Part shown: positions 39,011 to 53,725 of the stretch, one piece after another
Layout: each line of letters begins with the position of its first letter
Position numbering within the stretch: the first letter of the stretch is position 1
Origin: Bugula neritina
Taxonomy: Eukaryota; Bryozoa; Gymnolaemata; Cheilostomatida; Bugulidae
NCBI GenBank assembly: GCA_964035545.1
Contig: CAXIUT010000073.1
Location: forward strand, 310,001-374,000
DNA: 64,000 bases
Direction of reading: 5' to 3'
The notes under the pieces: generated by a model
Told to the model about the DNA's origin: nothing
Database searches by the model: none
What the model saw: the letters and a program-made list of their open reading frames with translations, nothing else
Translations under genes and position numbers: made by a program

Positions 39011-40356
39011 ACACCAGTGGTTAAATACTGTGTTAACTGTATTGGCACGTTGCCATGAGATATTTGGTAATATTTAGCATCACAACATACTCTTCAGAAA
39101 GTTAAGAAAATCAGTCTATAGAAAGTTAATGAAATAAACCTACCAGAGAGAGTAAGCCAGATGTAACAAGTAGATCCAAAACAAGTTGATTAACAATTGA
39201 AGTTGAATTCTCCATGTAGTGAATACTTTAGTCCTAATGTCAAATGCAAACGTCTGCAACCAAATTGTGTAGACTTCATGAGCTGGTTAGCTGACAGGAC
39301 TCATTAAAGTTCTTAACTCTTGTGTGTATAGTGATGCCCATCTTGAACTAGAGAGGGCTGACTGAAGACTGCTACTTTGTGAAAATTGACAATGCATATT
39401 ATTATTATTCATTGTTGAGATTCACGACTGCCATAAACAATGATAAAATATTCATTGTTGGTACTACTGAGTAGAATAAAATATAATATAATATTATTCT
39501 CTGGACAGATAAACAATATCAAATGCATATTATAACATTACCATAAATCTACGGCGCTTCACATCTTCACCTTTTTCTGCAATGTTATTTCTTTGCAGTT
39601 AGAAGTACTAGCTGAATATATGACTATGAAACATAACCCTTCAATTTCATTGCACCAGCACCGATTTCAATGTAGGTGTGTTGGGAGTTATCTTTCCTAA
39701 ATTTTTGTTCTTGGCAATTATACGAAACAGACACAGGCTAATATTAGTTTTGTTATTTGCAAGAGTTTTTCTGTCTGATTGTCCATCAGCAAAAGTTTGC
39801 GCCTTCCCGTTATTATGGAAATTCCAGTGCTGCTGGAAGACCTTTGCATTGTACACCCGCCTTTACTATTGAATTTAGATGTTTTATTTTCCCATCCCCT
39901 CTCCTGCCCCCCTGTCCCCTCTAACAACCAGCAATCCTGACTCATGTGAAATGTGTTATTAAGTTTTAGAGTTGGACCATGGGCCTACAGTATACGATTT
40001 GAAGCTTTATAGTTTACAGGCAGTGGAGATGAGTCACTGCTGAAACCCATTTTATTAGTAGACTATATTGCTGTTCAATCATCAGTTTGCATATTAAAAC
40101 AGAAAGCTCATCTGCAGCGCCATTTCACAGTGTTAAATTTTGCTAGAGTAAAAATTAATTTTAGATGCCTTTGCAAACATATGAGAAATAAATGAGTCAT
40201 TTTATGAAAAGAGGTGTTTGCAGCAGTTGTCCACTTTTGATTTAGACGCGTCATGGAAACTTTTGTAGTTTTAAATAATATCTCCAAACTCATCACTTGC
40301 ATGTGTTTATATACTTGATGAAGTTTTTCATGCAAAACTTGATGCCTGCTTCAAAG
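39011..40356. repeat. Copy 30, E unit
   Basis: Beta/alpha, with G at u662, G at u1063 and G at u1310. Starts ACACCAGTGGTT; this G is shared only with copy 39. Confidence 0.97.
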
Positions 40357-41687
40357 ACACCAGTTAACTGTATTGGCACGTTGCCATGAGATATTTGGTA
40401 ATATTTAGCATCACAACATACTCTTCAGAAAGTTAAGAAAATCAGTCTATAGGAAGTTAATGAAATAAACCTACCAGAGAGAGTAAGCCAGATGTAACAA
40501 GTAGATCCAAAACAAGTTGATTAACAATTGAAGTTGAATTCTCCATGTAGTGAATACTTTAGTCCTAATGTCAAATGCAAACGTCTGCAACCAAATTGTG
40601 TAGACTTCATGAGCTGGTTAGCTGACAGGACTCATTAAAGTTCTTAACTCTTGTGTGTATAGTGATGCCCATCTTGAACTAGAGAGGGCTGACTGAAGAC
40701 TGCTACTTTGTGAAAATTGACAATGCGTATTATTATTATTCATTGTTGAGATTCACGACTGCCATAAACAATGATAAAATATTCATTGTTGGTACTACTG
40801 AGTAGAATAAAATATAATATAATATTATTCTCTGGACAGATAAACAATATCAAATGCATAATATAACATTACCATAAATCTACGGCGCTTCACATCTTCA
40901 CCTTTTTCTGCAATGTTATTTCTTTGCAGTTAGAAGTACTAGCTGAATATATGACTATGAAACATAACCCTTCAATTTCATTGCACCAGCACCGATTTCA
41001 ATATAGGTGTGTTGGGAGTTATCTTTCCTAAAGTTTTGTTCTTGGCGTTTATATGAAGCAGACACAGGCTAATATTAGTTTTGTTATTTGCAAGAGTTTT
41101 TCTGTCTGATTGTCCATCAGCAAAAGTTTGCGCCTTCCCGTTATTATGGAAATTCCAGTGCTGCTGGAAGACCTTTGCATTGTACACCCGCCTTTACTAT
41201 TGAATTTAGATGTTTTATTTTCCCATCCCCTCTCCTGCCCCCCTGTCCCCTCTAACAACCAGCAATCCTGACTCATGCGAAATGTGTTATTAAGTTTTAG
41301 AGTTGGACCATGGGCCGACAGTATACGATTTGAAGCTTTATAGTTTACAGGCAGTGGAGATGAGTCACTGCTGAAACCCATTTTATTAGTAGACTATATT
41401 GCTCTTCAATCATCAGTTTTCATATTCAAAGAGAAAGCTCATCTGCAGCGCCATTTCACAGTGTTATATTTTGCTAGAGTAATAACTAATTTTAGATGCC
41501 TTTGCAAACATATGAGAAATAAATGAGTCATTTTATGAAAAGAGGTGTTTGCAGCAGTTGTCCACTTTTGATTTAGACGCGTCATGGAAACTTTTGTAGT
41601 TTTAAATAATATCTCCAAACTCATCACTTGCATGTGTTTATATACTTGATAAAGTTTTTCATGCAAAACTTGATGCCTGCTTCAAAG
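40357..41687. repeat. Copy 31, A unit (1,331 bp)
   Basis: Same marks as copy 26. Followed directly by a D unit, so the B and C positions are missing from this cycle. Confidence 0.97.
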
Positions 41688-43018
41688 ACACCAGTTAACT
41701 GTATTGGCACGTTGCCATGAGATATTTGGTAATATTTAGCATCACAACATACTCTTCAGAAAGTTAAGAAAATCAGTCTATAGGAAGTTAATGAAATAAA
41801 CCTACCAGAGAGAGTAAGCCAGATGTAACAAGTAGATCCAAAACAAGTTGATTAACAATTGAAGTTGAATTCTCCATGTAGTGAATACTTTAGTCCTAAT
41901 GTCAAATGCAAACGTCTGCAACCAAATTGTGTAGACTTCATGAGCTGGTTAGCTGACAGGACTCATTAAAGTTCTTAACTCTTGTGTGTATAGTGATGCC
42001 CATCTTGAACTAGAGAGGGCTGACTGAAGACTGCTACTTTGTGAAAATTGACAATGCGTATTATTATTATTCATTGTTGAGATTCACGACTGCCATAAAC
42101 AATGATAAAATATTCATTGTTGGTACTACTGAGTAGAATAAAATATAATATAATATTATTCTCTGGACAGATAAACAATATCAAATGCATAATATAACAT
42201 TACCATAAATCTACGGCGCTTCACATCTTCACCTTTTTCTGCAATGTTATTTCTTTGCAGTTAGAAGTACTAGCTGAATATATGACTATGAAACATAACC
42301 CTTCAATTTCATTGCACCAGCACCGATTTCAATATAGGTGTGTTGGGAGTTATCTTTCCTAAAGTTTTGTTCTTGGCGTTTATACGAAGCAGACACAGGC
42401 TAATATTAGTTTTGTTATTTGCAAGAGTTTTTCTGTCTGATTGTCCATCAGCAAAAGTTTGCGCCTTGCAGTTATTATGGAAATACCAGTGATGCTGGAA
42501 GACCTTTGCATTGTACACCCGCCTTTACTATTGAATTTAGATGTTTTATTTTCCCATCCCCTCTCCTGCCCCCCTGTCCCCTCTAACAACCAGCAATCCT
42601 GACTCATGTGAAATGTGTTATTAAGTTTTAGAGTTGGACCATGGGCCGACAGTATACGATTTGAAGCTTTATAGTTTACAGGCAGTGGAGATGAGTCACT
42701 GCTGAAACCCATTTTATTAGTAGACTATATTGCTCTTCAATCATCAGTTTGCATATTAAAACAGAAAGCTCATCTGCAGCGCCATTTCACAGTGTTAAAT
42801 TTTGCTAGAGTAAAAATTAATTTTAGATGCCTTTGCAAACATATGAGAAATAAATGAGTCATTTTATGAAAAGAGGTGTTTGCAGCAGTTGTCCACTTTT
42901 GATTTAGACGCGTCATGGAAACTTTTGTAGTTTTAAATAATATCTCCAAACTCATCACTTGCATGTGTTTATATACTTGATAAAGTTTTTCATGCAAAAC
43001 TTGATGCCTGCTTCAGAG
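41688..43018. repeat. Copy 32, D unit (1,331 bp)
   Basis: Same marks as copy 29, including the CTTCAGAG end. Confidence 0.97.
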
Positions 43019-44364
43019 ACACCAGTGCTTAAATACTGTGTTAACTGTATTGGCACGTTGCCATGAGATATTTGGTAATATTTAGCATCACAACATACTC
43101 TTCAGAAAGTTAAGAAAATCAGTCTATAGAAAGTTAATGAAATAAACCTACCAGAGAGAGTAAGCCAGATGTAACAAGTAGATCCAAAACAAGTTGATTA
43201 ACAATTGAAGTTGAATTCTCCATGTAGTGAATACTTTAGTCCTAATGTCAAATGCAAACGTCTGCAACCAAATTGTGTAGACTTCATGAGCTGGTTAGCT
43301 GACAGGACTCATTAAAGTTCTTAACTCTTGTGTGTATAGTGATGCCCATCTTGAACTAGAGAGGGCTGACTGAAGACTGCTACTTTGTGAAAATTGACAA
43401 TGCATATTATTATTATTCATTGTTGAGATTCACGACTGCCATAAACAATGATAAAATATTCATTGTTGGTACTACTGAGTAGAATAAAATATAATATAAT
43501 ATTATTCTCTGGACAGATAAACAATATCAAATGCATATTATAACATTACCATAAATCTACGGCGCTTCACATCTTCACCTTTTTCTGCAATGTTATTTCT
43601 TTGCAGTTAGAAGTACTAGCTGAATATATGACTATGAAACATAACCCTTCAATTTCATTGCACCAGCACCGATTTCAATGTAGGTGTGTTGGGAGTTATC
43701 TTTCCTAAATTTTTGTTCTTGGCAATTATACGAAACAGACACAGGCTAATATTAGTTTTGTTATTTGCAAGAGTTTTTCTGTCTGATTGTCCATCAGCAA
43801 AAGTTTGCGCCTTCCCGTTATTATGGAAATTCCAGTGCTGCTGGAAGACCTTTGCATTGTACACCCGCCTTTACTATTGAATTTAGATGTTTTATTTTCC
43901 CATCCCCTCTCCTGCCCCCCTGTCCCCTCTAACAACCAGCAATCCTGACTCATGTGAAATGTGTTATTAAGTTTTAGAGTTGGACCATGGGCCTACAGTA
44001 TACGATTTGAAGCTTTATAGTTTACAGGCAGTGGAGATGAGTCACTGCTGAAACCCATTTTATTAGTAGACTATATTGCTGTTCAATCATCAGTTTGCAT
44101 ATTAAAACAGAAAGCTCATCTGCAGCGCCATTTCACAGTGTTAAATTTTGCTAGAGTAAAAATTAATTTTAGATGCCTTTGCAAACATATGAGAAATAAA
44201 TGAGTCATTTTATGAAAAGAGGTGTTTGCAGCAGTTGTCCACTTTTGATTTAGACGCGTCATGGAAACTTTTGTAGTTTTAAATAATATCTCCAAACTCA
44301 TCACTTGCATGTGTTTATATACTTGATGAAGTTTTTCATGCAAAACTTGATGCCTGCTTCAAAG
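43019..44364. repeat. Copy 33, E unit
   Basis: Same as copy 30 except that it starts with the ordinary ACACCAGTGCTT. Confidence 0.97.
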
Positions 44365-45695
44365 ACACCAGTTAACTGTATTGGCACGTTGCCATGAGAT
44401 ATTTGGTAATATTTAGCATCACAACATACTCTTCAGAAAGTTAAGAAAATCAGTCTATAGGAAGTTAATGAAATAAACCTACCAGAGAGAGTAAGCCAGA
44501 TGTAACAAGTAGATCCAAAACAAGTTGATTAACAATTGAAGTTGAATTCTCCATGTAGTGAATACTTTAGTCCTAATGTCAAATGCAAACGTCTGCAACC
44601 AAATTGTGTAGACTTCATGAGCTGGTTAGCTGACAGGACTCATTAAAGTTCTTAACTCTTGTGTGTATAGTGATGCCCATCTTGAACTAGAGAGGGCTGA
44701 CTGAAGACTGCTACTTTGTGAAAATTGACAATGCGTATTATTATTATTCATTGTTGAGATTCACGACTGCCATAAACAATGATAAAATATTCATTGTTGG
44801 TACTACTGAGTAGAATAAAATATAATATAATATTATTCTCTGGACAGATAAACAATATCAAATGCATAATATAACATTACCATAAATCTACGGCGCTTCA
44901 CATCTTCACCTTTTTCTGCAATGTTATTTCTTTGCAGTTAGAAGTACTAGCTGAATATATGACTATGAAACATAACCCTTCAATTTCATTGCACCAGCAC
45001 CGATTTCAATATAGGTGTGTTGGGAGTTATCTTTCCTAAAGTTTTGTTCTTGGCGTTTATATGAAGCAGACACAGGCTAATATTAGTTTTGTTATTTGCA
45101 AGAGTTTTTCTGTCTGATTGTCCATCAGCAAAAGTTTGCGCCTTCCCGTTATTATGGAAATTCCAGTGCTGCTGGAAGACCTTTGCATTGTACACCCGCC
45201 TTTACTATTGAATTTAGATGTTTTATTTTCCCATCCCCTCTCCTGCCCCCCTGTCCCCTCTAACAACCAGCAATCCTGACTCATGCGAAATGTGTTATTA
45301 AGTTTTAGAGTTGGACCATGGGCCGACAGTATACGATTTGAAGCTTTATAGTTTACAGGCAGTGGAGATGAGTCACTGCTGAAACCCATTTTATTAGTAG
45401 ACTATATTGCTCTTCAATCATCAGTTTTCATATTCAAAGAGAAAGCTCATCTGCAGCGCCATTTCACAGTGTTATATTTTGCTAGAGTAATAACTAATTT
45501 TAGATGCCTTTGCAAACATATGAGAAATAAATGAGTCATTTTATGAAAAGAGGTGTTTGCAGCAGTTGTCCACTTTTGATTTAGACGCGTCATGGAAACT
45601 TTTGTAGTTTTAAATAATATCTCCAAACTCATCACTTGCATGTGTTTATATACTTGATAAAGTTTTTCATGCAAAACTTGATGCCTGCTTCAAAG
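44365..45695. repeat. Copy 34, A unit (1,331 bp)
   Basis: Same marks as copy 26. First of two adjacent A units. Confidence 0.97.
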
Positions 45696-47026
45696 ACACC
45701 AGTTAACTGTATTGGCACGTTGCCATGAGATATTTGGTAATATTTAGCATCACAACATACTCTTCAGAAAGTTAAGAAAATCAGTCTATAGGAAGTTAAT
45801 GAAATAAACCTACCAGAGAGAGTAAGCCAGATGTAACAAGTAGATCCAAAACAAGTTGATTAACAATTGAAGTTGAATTCTCCATGTAGTGAATACTTTA
45901 GTCCTAATGTCAAATGCAAACGTCTGCAACCAAATTGTGTAGACTTCATGAGCTGGTTAGCTGACAGGACTCATTAAAGTTCTTAACTCTTGTGTGTATA
46001 GTGATGCCCATCTTGAACTAGAGAGGGCTGACTGAAGACTGCTACTTTGTGAAAATTGACAATGCGTATTATTATTATTCATTGTTGAGATTCACGACTG
46101 CCATAAACAATGATAAAATATTCATTGTTGGTACTACTGAGTAGAATAAAATATAATATAATATTATTCTCTGGACAGATAAACAATATCAAATGCATAA
46201 TATAACATTACCATAAATCTACGGCGCTTCACATCTTCACCTTTTTCTGCAATGTTATTTCTTTGCAGTTAGAAGTACTAGCTGAATATATGACTATGAA
46301 ACATAACCCTTCAATTTCATTGCACCAGCACCGATTTCAATATAGGTGTGTTGGGAGTTATCTTTCCTAAAGTTTTGTTCTTGGCGTTTATATGAAGCAG
46401 ACACAGGCTAATATTAGTTTTGTTATTTGCAAGAGTTTTTCTGTCTGATTGTCCATCAGCAAAAGTTTGCGCCTTCCCGTTATTATGGAAATTCCAGTGC
46501 TGCTGGAAGACCTTTGCATTGTACACCCGCCTTTACTATTGAATTTAGATGTTTTATTTTCCCATCCCCTCTCCTGCCCCCCTGTCCCCTCTAACAACCA
46601 GCAATCCTGACTCATGCGAAATGTGTTATTAAGTTTTAGAGTTGGACCATGGGCCGACAGTATACGATTTGAAGCTTTATAGTTTACAGGCAGTGGAGAT
46701 GAGTCACTGCTGAAACCCATTTTATTAGTAGACTATATTGCTCTTCAATCATCAGTTTTCATATTCAAAGAGAAAGCTCATCTGCAGCGCCATTTCACAG
46801 TGTTATATTTTGCTAGAGTAATAACTAATTTTAGATGCCTTTGCAAACATATGAGAAATAAATGAGTCATTTTATGAAAAGAGGTGTTTGCAGCAGTTGT
46901 CCACTTTTGATTTAGACGCGTCATGGAAACTTTTGTAGTTTTAAATAATATCTCCAAACTCATCACTTGCATGTGTTTATATACTTGATAAAGTTTTTCA
47001 TGCAAAACTTGATGCCTGCTTCAAAG
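45696..47026. repeat. Copy 35, A unit (1,331 bp)
   Basis: Looks identical to copy 34. Starts the second complete A-B-C-D-E block. Confidence 0.97.
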
Positions 47027-48371
47027 ACACCAGTGCTTAAAACTGTGTTAACTGTATTGGCACGTTGCCATGAGATATTTGGTAATATTTAGCATCACAA
47101 CATACTCTTCAGAAAGTTAAGAAAATCAGTCTATAGAAAGTTAATGAAATAAACCTACCAGAGAGAGTAAGCCAGATGTAACAAGTAGATCCAAAACAAG
47201 TTGATTGACAATTGAAGTTGAATTCTCCATGTAGTGAATACTTTAGTCCTAATGTCAAATGCAAACGTCTGCAACCAAATTGTGTAGACTTCATGAGCTG
47301 GTTAGCTGACAGGACTCATTAAAGTTCTTAACTCTTGTGTGTATAGTGATGCCCATCTTGAACTAGAGAGGGCTGACGGAAGACTGCTACTTTGTGAAAA
47401 TTGACAATGCATATTATTATTATTCATTGTTGAGATTCACGACTGCCATAAACAATGATAAAATATTCATTGTTGGTACTACTGAGTAGAATAAAATATA
47501 ATATAATATTATTCTCTGGACAGATAAACAATATCAAATGCATATTATAACATTACCATAAATCTACGGCGCTTCACATCTTCACCTTTTTCTGCAATGT
47601 TATTTCTTTGCAGTTAGAAGTACTAGCTGAATATATGACTATGAAACATAACCCTTCAATTTCATTGCACCAGCACCGATTTCAATGTAGGTGTGTTGGG
47701 AGTTATCTTTCCTAAATTTTTGTTCTTGGCAATTATACGAAACAGACACAGGCTAATATTAGTTTTGTTATTTGCAAGAGTTTTTCTGTCTGATTGTCCA
47801 TCAGCAAAAGTTTGCGCCTTCCCGTTATTATGGAAATTCCAGTGCTGCTGGAAGACCTTTGCATTGTACACCCGCCTTTACTATTGAATTTAGATGTTTT
47901 ATTTTCCCATCCCCTCTCCTGCCCCCCTGTCCCCTCTAACAACCAGCAATCCTGACTCATGCGAAATGTGTTATTAAGTTTTAGAGTTGGACCATGGGCC
48001 GACAGTATACGATTTGAAACTTTATAGTTTACAGGCAGTGGAGATGAGTCACTGCTGAAACCCATTTTATTAGTAGACTATATTGCTCTTCAATCATCAG
48101 TTTTCATATTCAAAGAGAAAGCTCATCTGCAGCGCCATTTCACAGTGTTATATTTTGCTAGAGTAATAACTAATTTTAGATGCCTTTGCAAACATATGAG
48201 AAATAAATGAGTCATTTTATGAAAAGAGGTGTTTGCAGCAGTTGTCCACTTTTGATTTAGACGCGTCATGGAAACTTTTGTAGTTTTAAATAATATCTCC
48301 AAACTCATCACTTGCATGTGTTTATATACTTGATAAAGTTTTTCATGCAAAACTTGATGCCTGCTTCAAAG
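47027..48371. repeat. Copy 36, B unit (1,345 bp)
   Basis: u16 deletion and G at u353. Shares A at u994 (48019; AAGCTT lost) with copy 27 only. Confidence 0.97.
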
Positions 48372-49717
48372 ACACCAGTGCTTAAATACTGTGTTAACTG
48401 TATTGGCACGTTGCCATGAGATATTTGGTAATATTTAGCATCACAACATACTCTTCAGAAAGTTAAGAAAATCAGTCTATAGAAAGTTAATGAAATAAAC
48501 CTACCAGAGAGAGTAAGCCAGATGTAACAAGTAGATCCAAAACAAGTTGATTAACAATTGAAGTTGAATTCTCCATGTAGTGAATACTTTAGTCCTAATG
48601 TCAAATGCAAACGTCTGCAACCAAATTGTGTAGACTTCATGAGCTGGTTAGCTGACAGGACTCATTAAAGTTCTTAACTCTTGTGTGTATAGTGATGCCC
48701 ATCTTGAACTAGAGAGGGCTGACGGAAGACTGCTACTTTGTGAAAATTGACAATGCATATTATTATTATTCATTGTTGAGATTCACGACTGCCATAAACA
48801 ATGATAAAATATTCATTGTTGGTACTACTGAGTAGAATAAAATATAATATAATATTATTCTCTGGACAGATAAACAATATCAAATGCATATTATAACATT
48901 ACCATAAATCTACGGCGCTTCACATCTTCACCTTTTTCTGCAATGTTATTTCTTTGCAGTTAGAAGTACTAGCTGAATATATGACTATGAAACATAACCC
49001 TTCAATTTCATTGCACCAGCACCGATTTCAATATAGGTGTGTTGGGAGTTATCTTTCCTAAAGTTTTGTTCTTGGCGTTTATACGAAGCAGACACAGGCT
49101 AATATTAGTTTTGTTATTTGCAAGAGTTTTTCTGTCTGATTGTCCATCAGCAAAAGTTTGCGCCTTGCAGTTATTATGGAAATACCAGTGATGCTGGAAG
49201 ACCTTTGCATTGTACACCCGCCTTTACTATTGAATTTAGATGTTTTATTTTCCCATCCCCTCTCCTGCCCCCCTGTCCCCTCTAACAACCAGCAATCCTG
49301 ACTCATGTGAAATGTGTTATTAAGTTTTAGAGTTGGACCATGGGCCTACAGTATACGATTTGAAGCTTTATAGTTTACAGGCAGTGGAGATGAGTCACTG
49401 CTGAAACCCATTTTATTAGTAGACTATATTGCTCTTCAATCATCAGTTTGCATATTAAAACAGAAAGCTCATCTGCAGCGCCATTTCACAGTGTTAAATT
49501 TTGCTAGAGTAAAAATTAATTTTAGATGCCTTTGCAAACATATGAGAAATAAATGAGTCATTTTATGAAAAGAGGTGTTTGCAGCAGTTGTCCACTTTTG
49601 ATTTAGACGCGTCATGGAAACTTTTGTAGTTTTAAATAATATCTCCAAACTCATCACTTGCATGTGTTTATATACTTGATGAAGTTTTTCATGCAAAACT
49701 TGATGCCTGCTTCAAAG
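48372..49717. repeat. Copy 37, C unit
   Basis: Same as copy 28 without its two private changes. Confidence 0.97.
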
Positions 49718-51048
49718 ACACCAGTTAACTGTATTGGCACGTTGCCATGAGATATTTGGTAATATTTAGCATCACAACATACTCTTCAGAAAGTTAAGAA
49801 AATCAGTCTATAGGAAGTTAATGAAATAAACCTACCAGAGAGAGTAAGCCAGATGTAACAAGTAGATCCAAAACAAGTTGATTAACAATTGAAGTTGAAT
49901 TCTCCATGTAGTGAATACTTTAGTCCTAATGTCAAATGCAAACGTCTGCAACCAAATTGTGTAGACTTCATGAGCTGGTTAGCTGACAGGACTCATTAAA
50001 GTTCTTAACTCTTGTGTGTATAGTGATGCCCATCTTGAACTAGAGAGGGCTGACTGAAGACTGCTACTTTGTGAAAATTGACAATGCGTATTATTATTAT
50101 TCATTGTTGAGATTCACGACTGCCATAAACAATGATAAAATATTCATTGTTGGTACTACTGAGTAGAATAAAATATAATATAATATTATTCTCTGGACAG
50201 ATAAACAATATCAAATGCATAATATAACATTACCATAAATCTACGGCGCTTCACATCTTCACCTTTTTCTGCAATGTTATTTCTTTGCAGTTAGAAGTAC
50301 TAGCTGAATATATGACTATGAAACATAACCCTTCAATTTCATTGCACCAGCACCGATTTCAATATAGGTGTGTTGGGAGTTATCTTTCCTAAAGTTTTGT
50401 TCTTGGCGTTTATACGAAGCAGACACAGGCTAATATTAGTTTTGTTATTTGCAAGAGTTTTTCTGTCTGATTGTCCATCAGCAAAAGTTTGCGCCTTGCA
50501 GTTATTATGGAAATACCAGTGATGCTGGAAGACCTTTGCATTGTACACCCGCCTTTACTATTGAATTTAGATGTTTTATTTTCCCATCCCCTCTCCTGCC
50601 CCCCTGTCCCCTCTAACAACCAGCAATCCTGACTCATGTGAAATGTGTTATTAAGTTTTAGAGTTGGACCATGGGCCGACAGTATACGATTTGAAGCTTT
50701 ATAGTTTACAGGCAGTGGAGATGAGTCACTGCTGAAACCCATTTTATTAGTAGACTATATTGCTCTTCAATCATCAGTTTGCATATTAAAACAGAAAGCT
50801 CATCTGCAGCGCCATTTCACAGTGTTAAATTTTGCTAGAGTAAAAATTAATTTTAGATGCCTTTGCAAACATATGAGAAATAAATGAGTCATTTTATGAA
50901 AAGAGGTGTTTGCAGCAGTTGTCCACTTTTGATTTAGACGCGTCATGGAAACTTTTGTAGTTTTAAATAATATCTCCAAACTCATCACTTGCATGTGTTT
51001 ATATACTTGATAAAGTTTTTCATGCAAAACTTGATGCCTGCTTCAGAG
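49718..51048. repeat. Copy 38, D unit (1,331 bp)
   Basis: Same marks as copy 29, with the CTTCAGAG end. Confidence 0.97.
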
Positions 51049-52394
51049 ACACCAGTGGTTAAATACTGTGTTAACTGTATTGGCACGTTGCCATGAGATA
51101 TTTGGTAATATTTAGCATCACAACATACTCTTCAGAAAGTTAAGAAAATCAGTCTATAGAAAGTTAATGAAATAAACCTACCAGAGAGAGTAAGCCAGAT
51201 GTAACAAGTAGATCCAAAACAAGTTGATTAACAATTGAAGTTGAATTCTCCATGTAGTGAATACTTTAGTCCTAATGTCAAATGCAAACGTCTGCAACCA
51301 AATTGTGTAGACTTCATGAGCTGGTTAGCTGACAGGACTCATTAAAGTTCTTAACTCTTGTGTGTATAGTGATGCCCATCTTGAACTAGAGAGGGCTGAC
51401 TGAAGACTGCTACTTTGTGAAAATTGACAATGCATATTATTATTATTCATTGTTGAGATTCACGACTGCCATAAACAATGATAAAATATTCATTGTTGGT
51501 ACTACTGAGTAGAATAAAATATAATATAATATTATTCTCTGGACAGATAAACAATATCAAATGCATATTATAACATTACCATAAATCTACGGCGCTTCAC
51601 ATCTTCACCTTTTTCTGCAATGTTATTTCTTTGCAGTTAGAAGTACTAGCTGAATATATGACTATGAAACATAACCCTTCAATTTCATTGCACCAGCACC
51701 GATTTCAATGTAGGTGTGTTGGGAGTTATCTTTCCTAAATTTTTGTTCTTGGCAATTATACGAAACAGACACAGGCTAATATTAGTTTTGTTATTTGCAA
51801 GAGTTTTTCTGTCTGATTGTCCATCAGCAAAAGTTTGCGCCTTCCCGTTATTATGGAAATTCCAGTGCTGCTGGAAGACCTTTGCATTGTACACCCGCCT
51901 TTACTATTGAATTTAGATGTTTTATTTTCCCATCCCCTCTCCTGCCCCCCTGTCCCCTCTAACAACCAGCAATCCTGACTCATGTGAAATGTGTTATTAA
52001 GTTTTAGAGTTGGACCATGGGCCTACAGTATACGATTTGAAGCTTTATAGTTTACAGGCAGTGGAGATGAGTCACTGCTGAAACCCATTTTATTAGTAGA
52101 CTATATTGCTGTTCAATCATCAGTTTGCATATTAAAACAGAAAGCTCATCTGCAGCGCCATTTCACAGTGTTAAATTTTGCTAGAGTAAAAATTAATTTT
52201 AGATGCCTTTGCAAACATATGAGAAATAAATGAGTCATTTTATGAAAAGAGGTGTTTGCAGCAGTTGTCCACTTTTGATTTAGACGCGTCATGGAAACTT
52301 TTGTAGTTTTAAATAATATCTCCAAACTCATCACTTGCATGTGTTTATATACTTGATGAAGTTTTTCATGCAAAACTTGATGCCTGCTTCAAAG
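51049..52394. repeat. Copy 39, E unit
   Basis: Shares ACACCAGTGGTT with copy 30 only; G at u1063 and u1310. Confidence 0.97.
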
Positions 52395-53725
52395 ACACCA
52401 GTTAACTGTATTGGCACGTTGCCATGAGATATTTGGTAATATTTAGCATCACAACATACTCTTCAGAAAGTTAAGAAAATCAGTCTATAGGAAGTTAATG
52501 AAATAAACCTACCAGAGAGAGTAAGCCAGATGTAACAAGTAGATCCAAAACAAGTTGATTAACAATTGAAGTTGAATTCTCCATGTAGTGAATACTTTAG
52601 TCCTAATGTCAAATGCAAACGTCTGCAACCAAATTGTGTAGACTTCATGAGCTGGTTAGCTGACAGGACTCATTAAAGTTCTTAACTCTTGTGTGTATAG
52701 TGATGCCCATCTTGAACTAGAGAGGGCTGACTGAAGACTGCTACTTTGTGAAAATTGACAATGCGTATTATTATTATTCATTGTTGAGATTCACGACTGC
52801 CATAAACAATGATAAAATATTCATTGTTGGTACTACTGAGTAGAATAAAATATAATATAATATTATTCTCTGGACAGATAAACAATATCAAATGCATAAT
52901 ATAACATTACCATAAATCTACGGCGCTTCACATCTTCACCTTTTTCTGCAATGTTATTTCTTTGCAGTTAGAAGTACTAGCTGAATATATGACTATGAAA
53001 CATAACCCTTCAATTTCATTGCACCAGCACCGATTTCAATATAGGTGTGTTGGGAGTTATCTTTCCTAAAGTTTTGTTCTTGGCGTTTATATGAAGCAGA
53101 CACAGGCTAATATTAGTTTTGTTATTTGCAAGAGTTTTTCTGTCTGATTGTCCATCAGCAAAAGTTTGCGCCTTCCCGTTATTATGGAAATTCCAGTGCT
53201 GCTGGAAGACCTTTGCATTGTACACCCGCCTTTACTATTGAATTTAGATGTTTTATTTTCCCATCCCCTCTCCTGCCCCCCTGTCCCCTCTAACAACCAG
53301 CAATCCTGACTCATGCGAAATGTGTTATTAAGTTTTAGAGTTGGACCATGGGCCGACAGTATACGATTTGAAGCTTTATAGTTTACAGGCAGTGGAGATG
53401 AGTCACTGCTGAAACCCATTTTATTAGTAGACTATATTGCTCTTCAATCATCAGTTTTCATATTCAAAGAGAAAGCTCATCTGCAGCGCCATTTCACAGT
53501 GTTATATTTTGCTAGAGTAATAACTAATTTTAGATGCCTTTGCAAACATATGAGAAATAAATGAGTCATTTTATGAAAAGAGGTGTTTGCAGCAGTTGTC
53601 CACTTTTGATTTAGACGCGTCATGGAAACTTTTGTAGTTTTAAATAATATCTCCAAACTCATCACTTGCATGTGTTTATATACTTGATAAAGTTTTTCAT
53701 GCAAAACTTGATGCCTGCTTCAAAG
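52395..53725. repeat. Copy 40, A unit (1,331 bp)
   Basis: Same as copies 34 and 35. First of three consecutive A-type units. Confidence 0.97.

Larger units (their letters stand above)
33658..40356. repeat. Right higher-order repeat A-B-C-D-E, first full copy
   Basis: Copies 26-30, 6,699 bp, made of 1331, 1345, 1346, 1331 and 1346 bp units. Each type has its own marks: A TATGAAGC, B u16 deletion, C G at u353 on alpha, D CTTCAGAG end, E G at u1063. Confidence 0.9.
45696..52394. repeat. Right higher-order repeat A-B-C-D-E, second full copy
   Basis: Copies 35-39, also 6,699 bp with the same order of unit lengths. It shares the rare u994 and ACACCAGTGG variants with the first copy. The only differences I noticed are the two private changes in copy 28. 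Confidence 0.92.
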
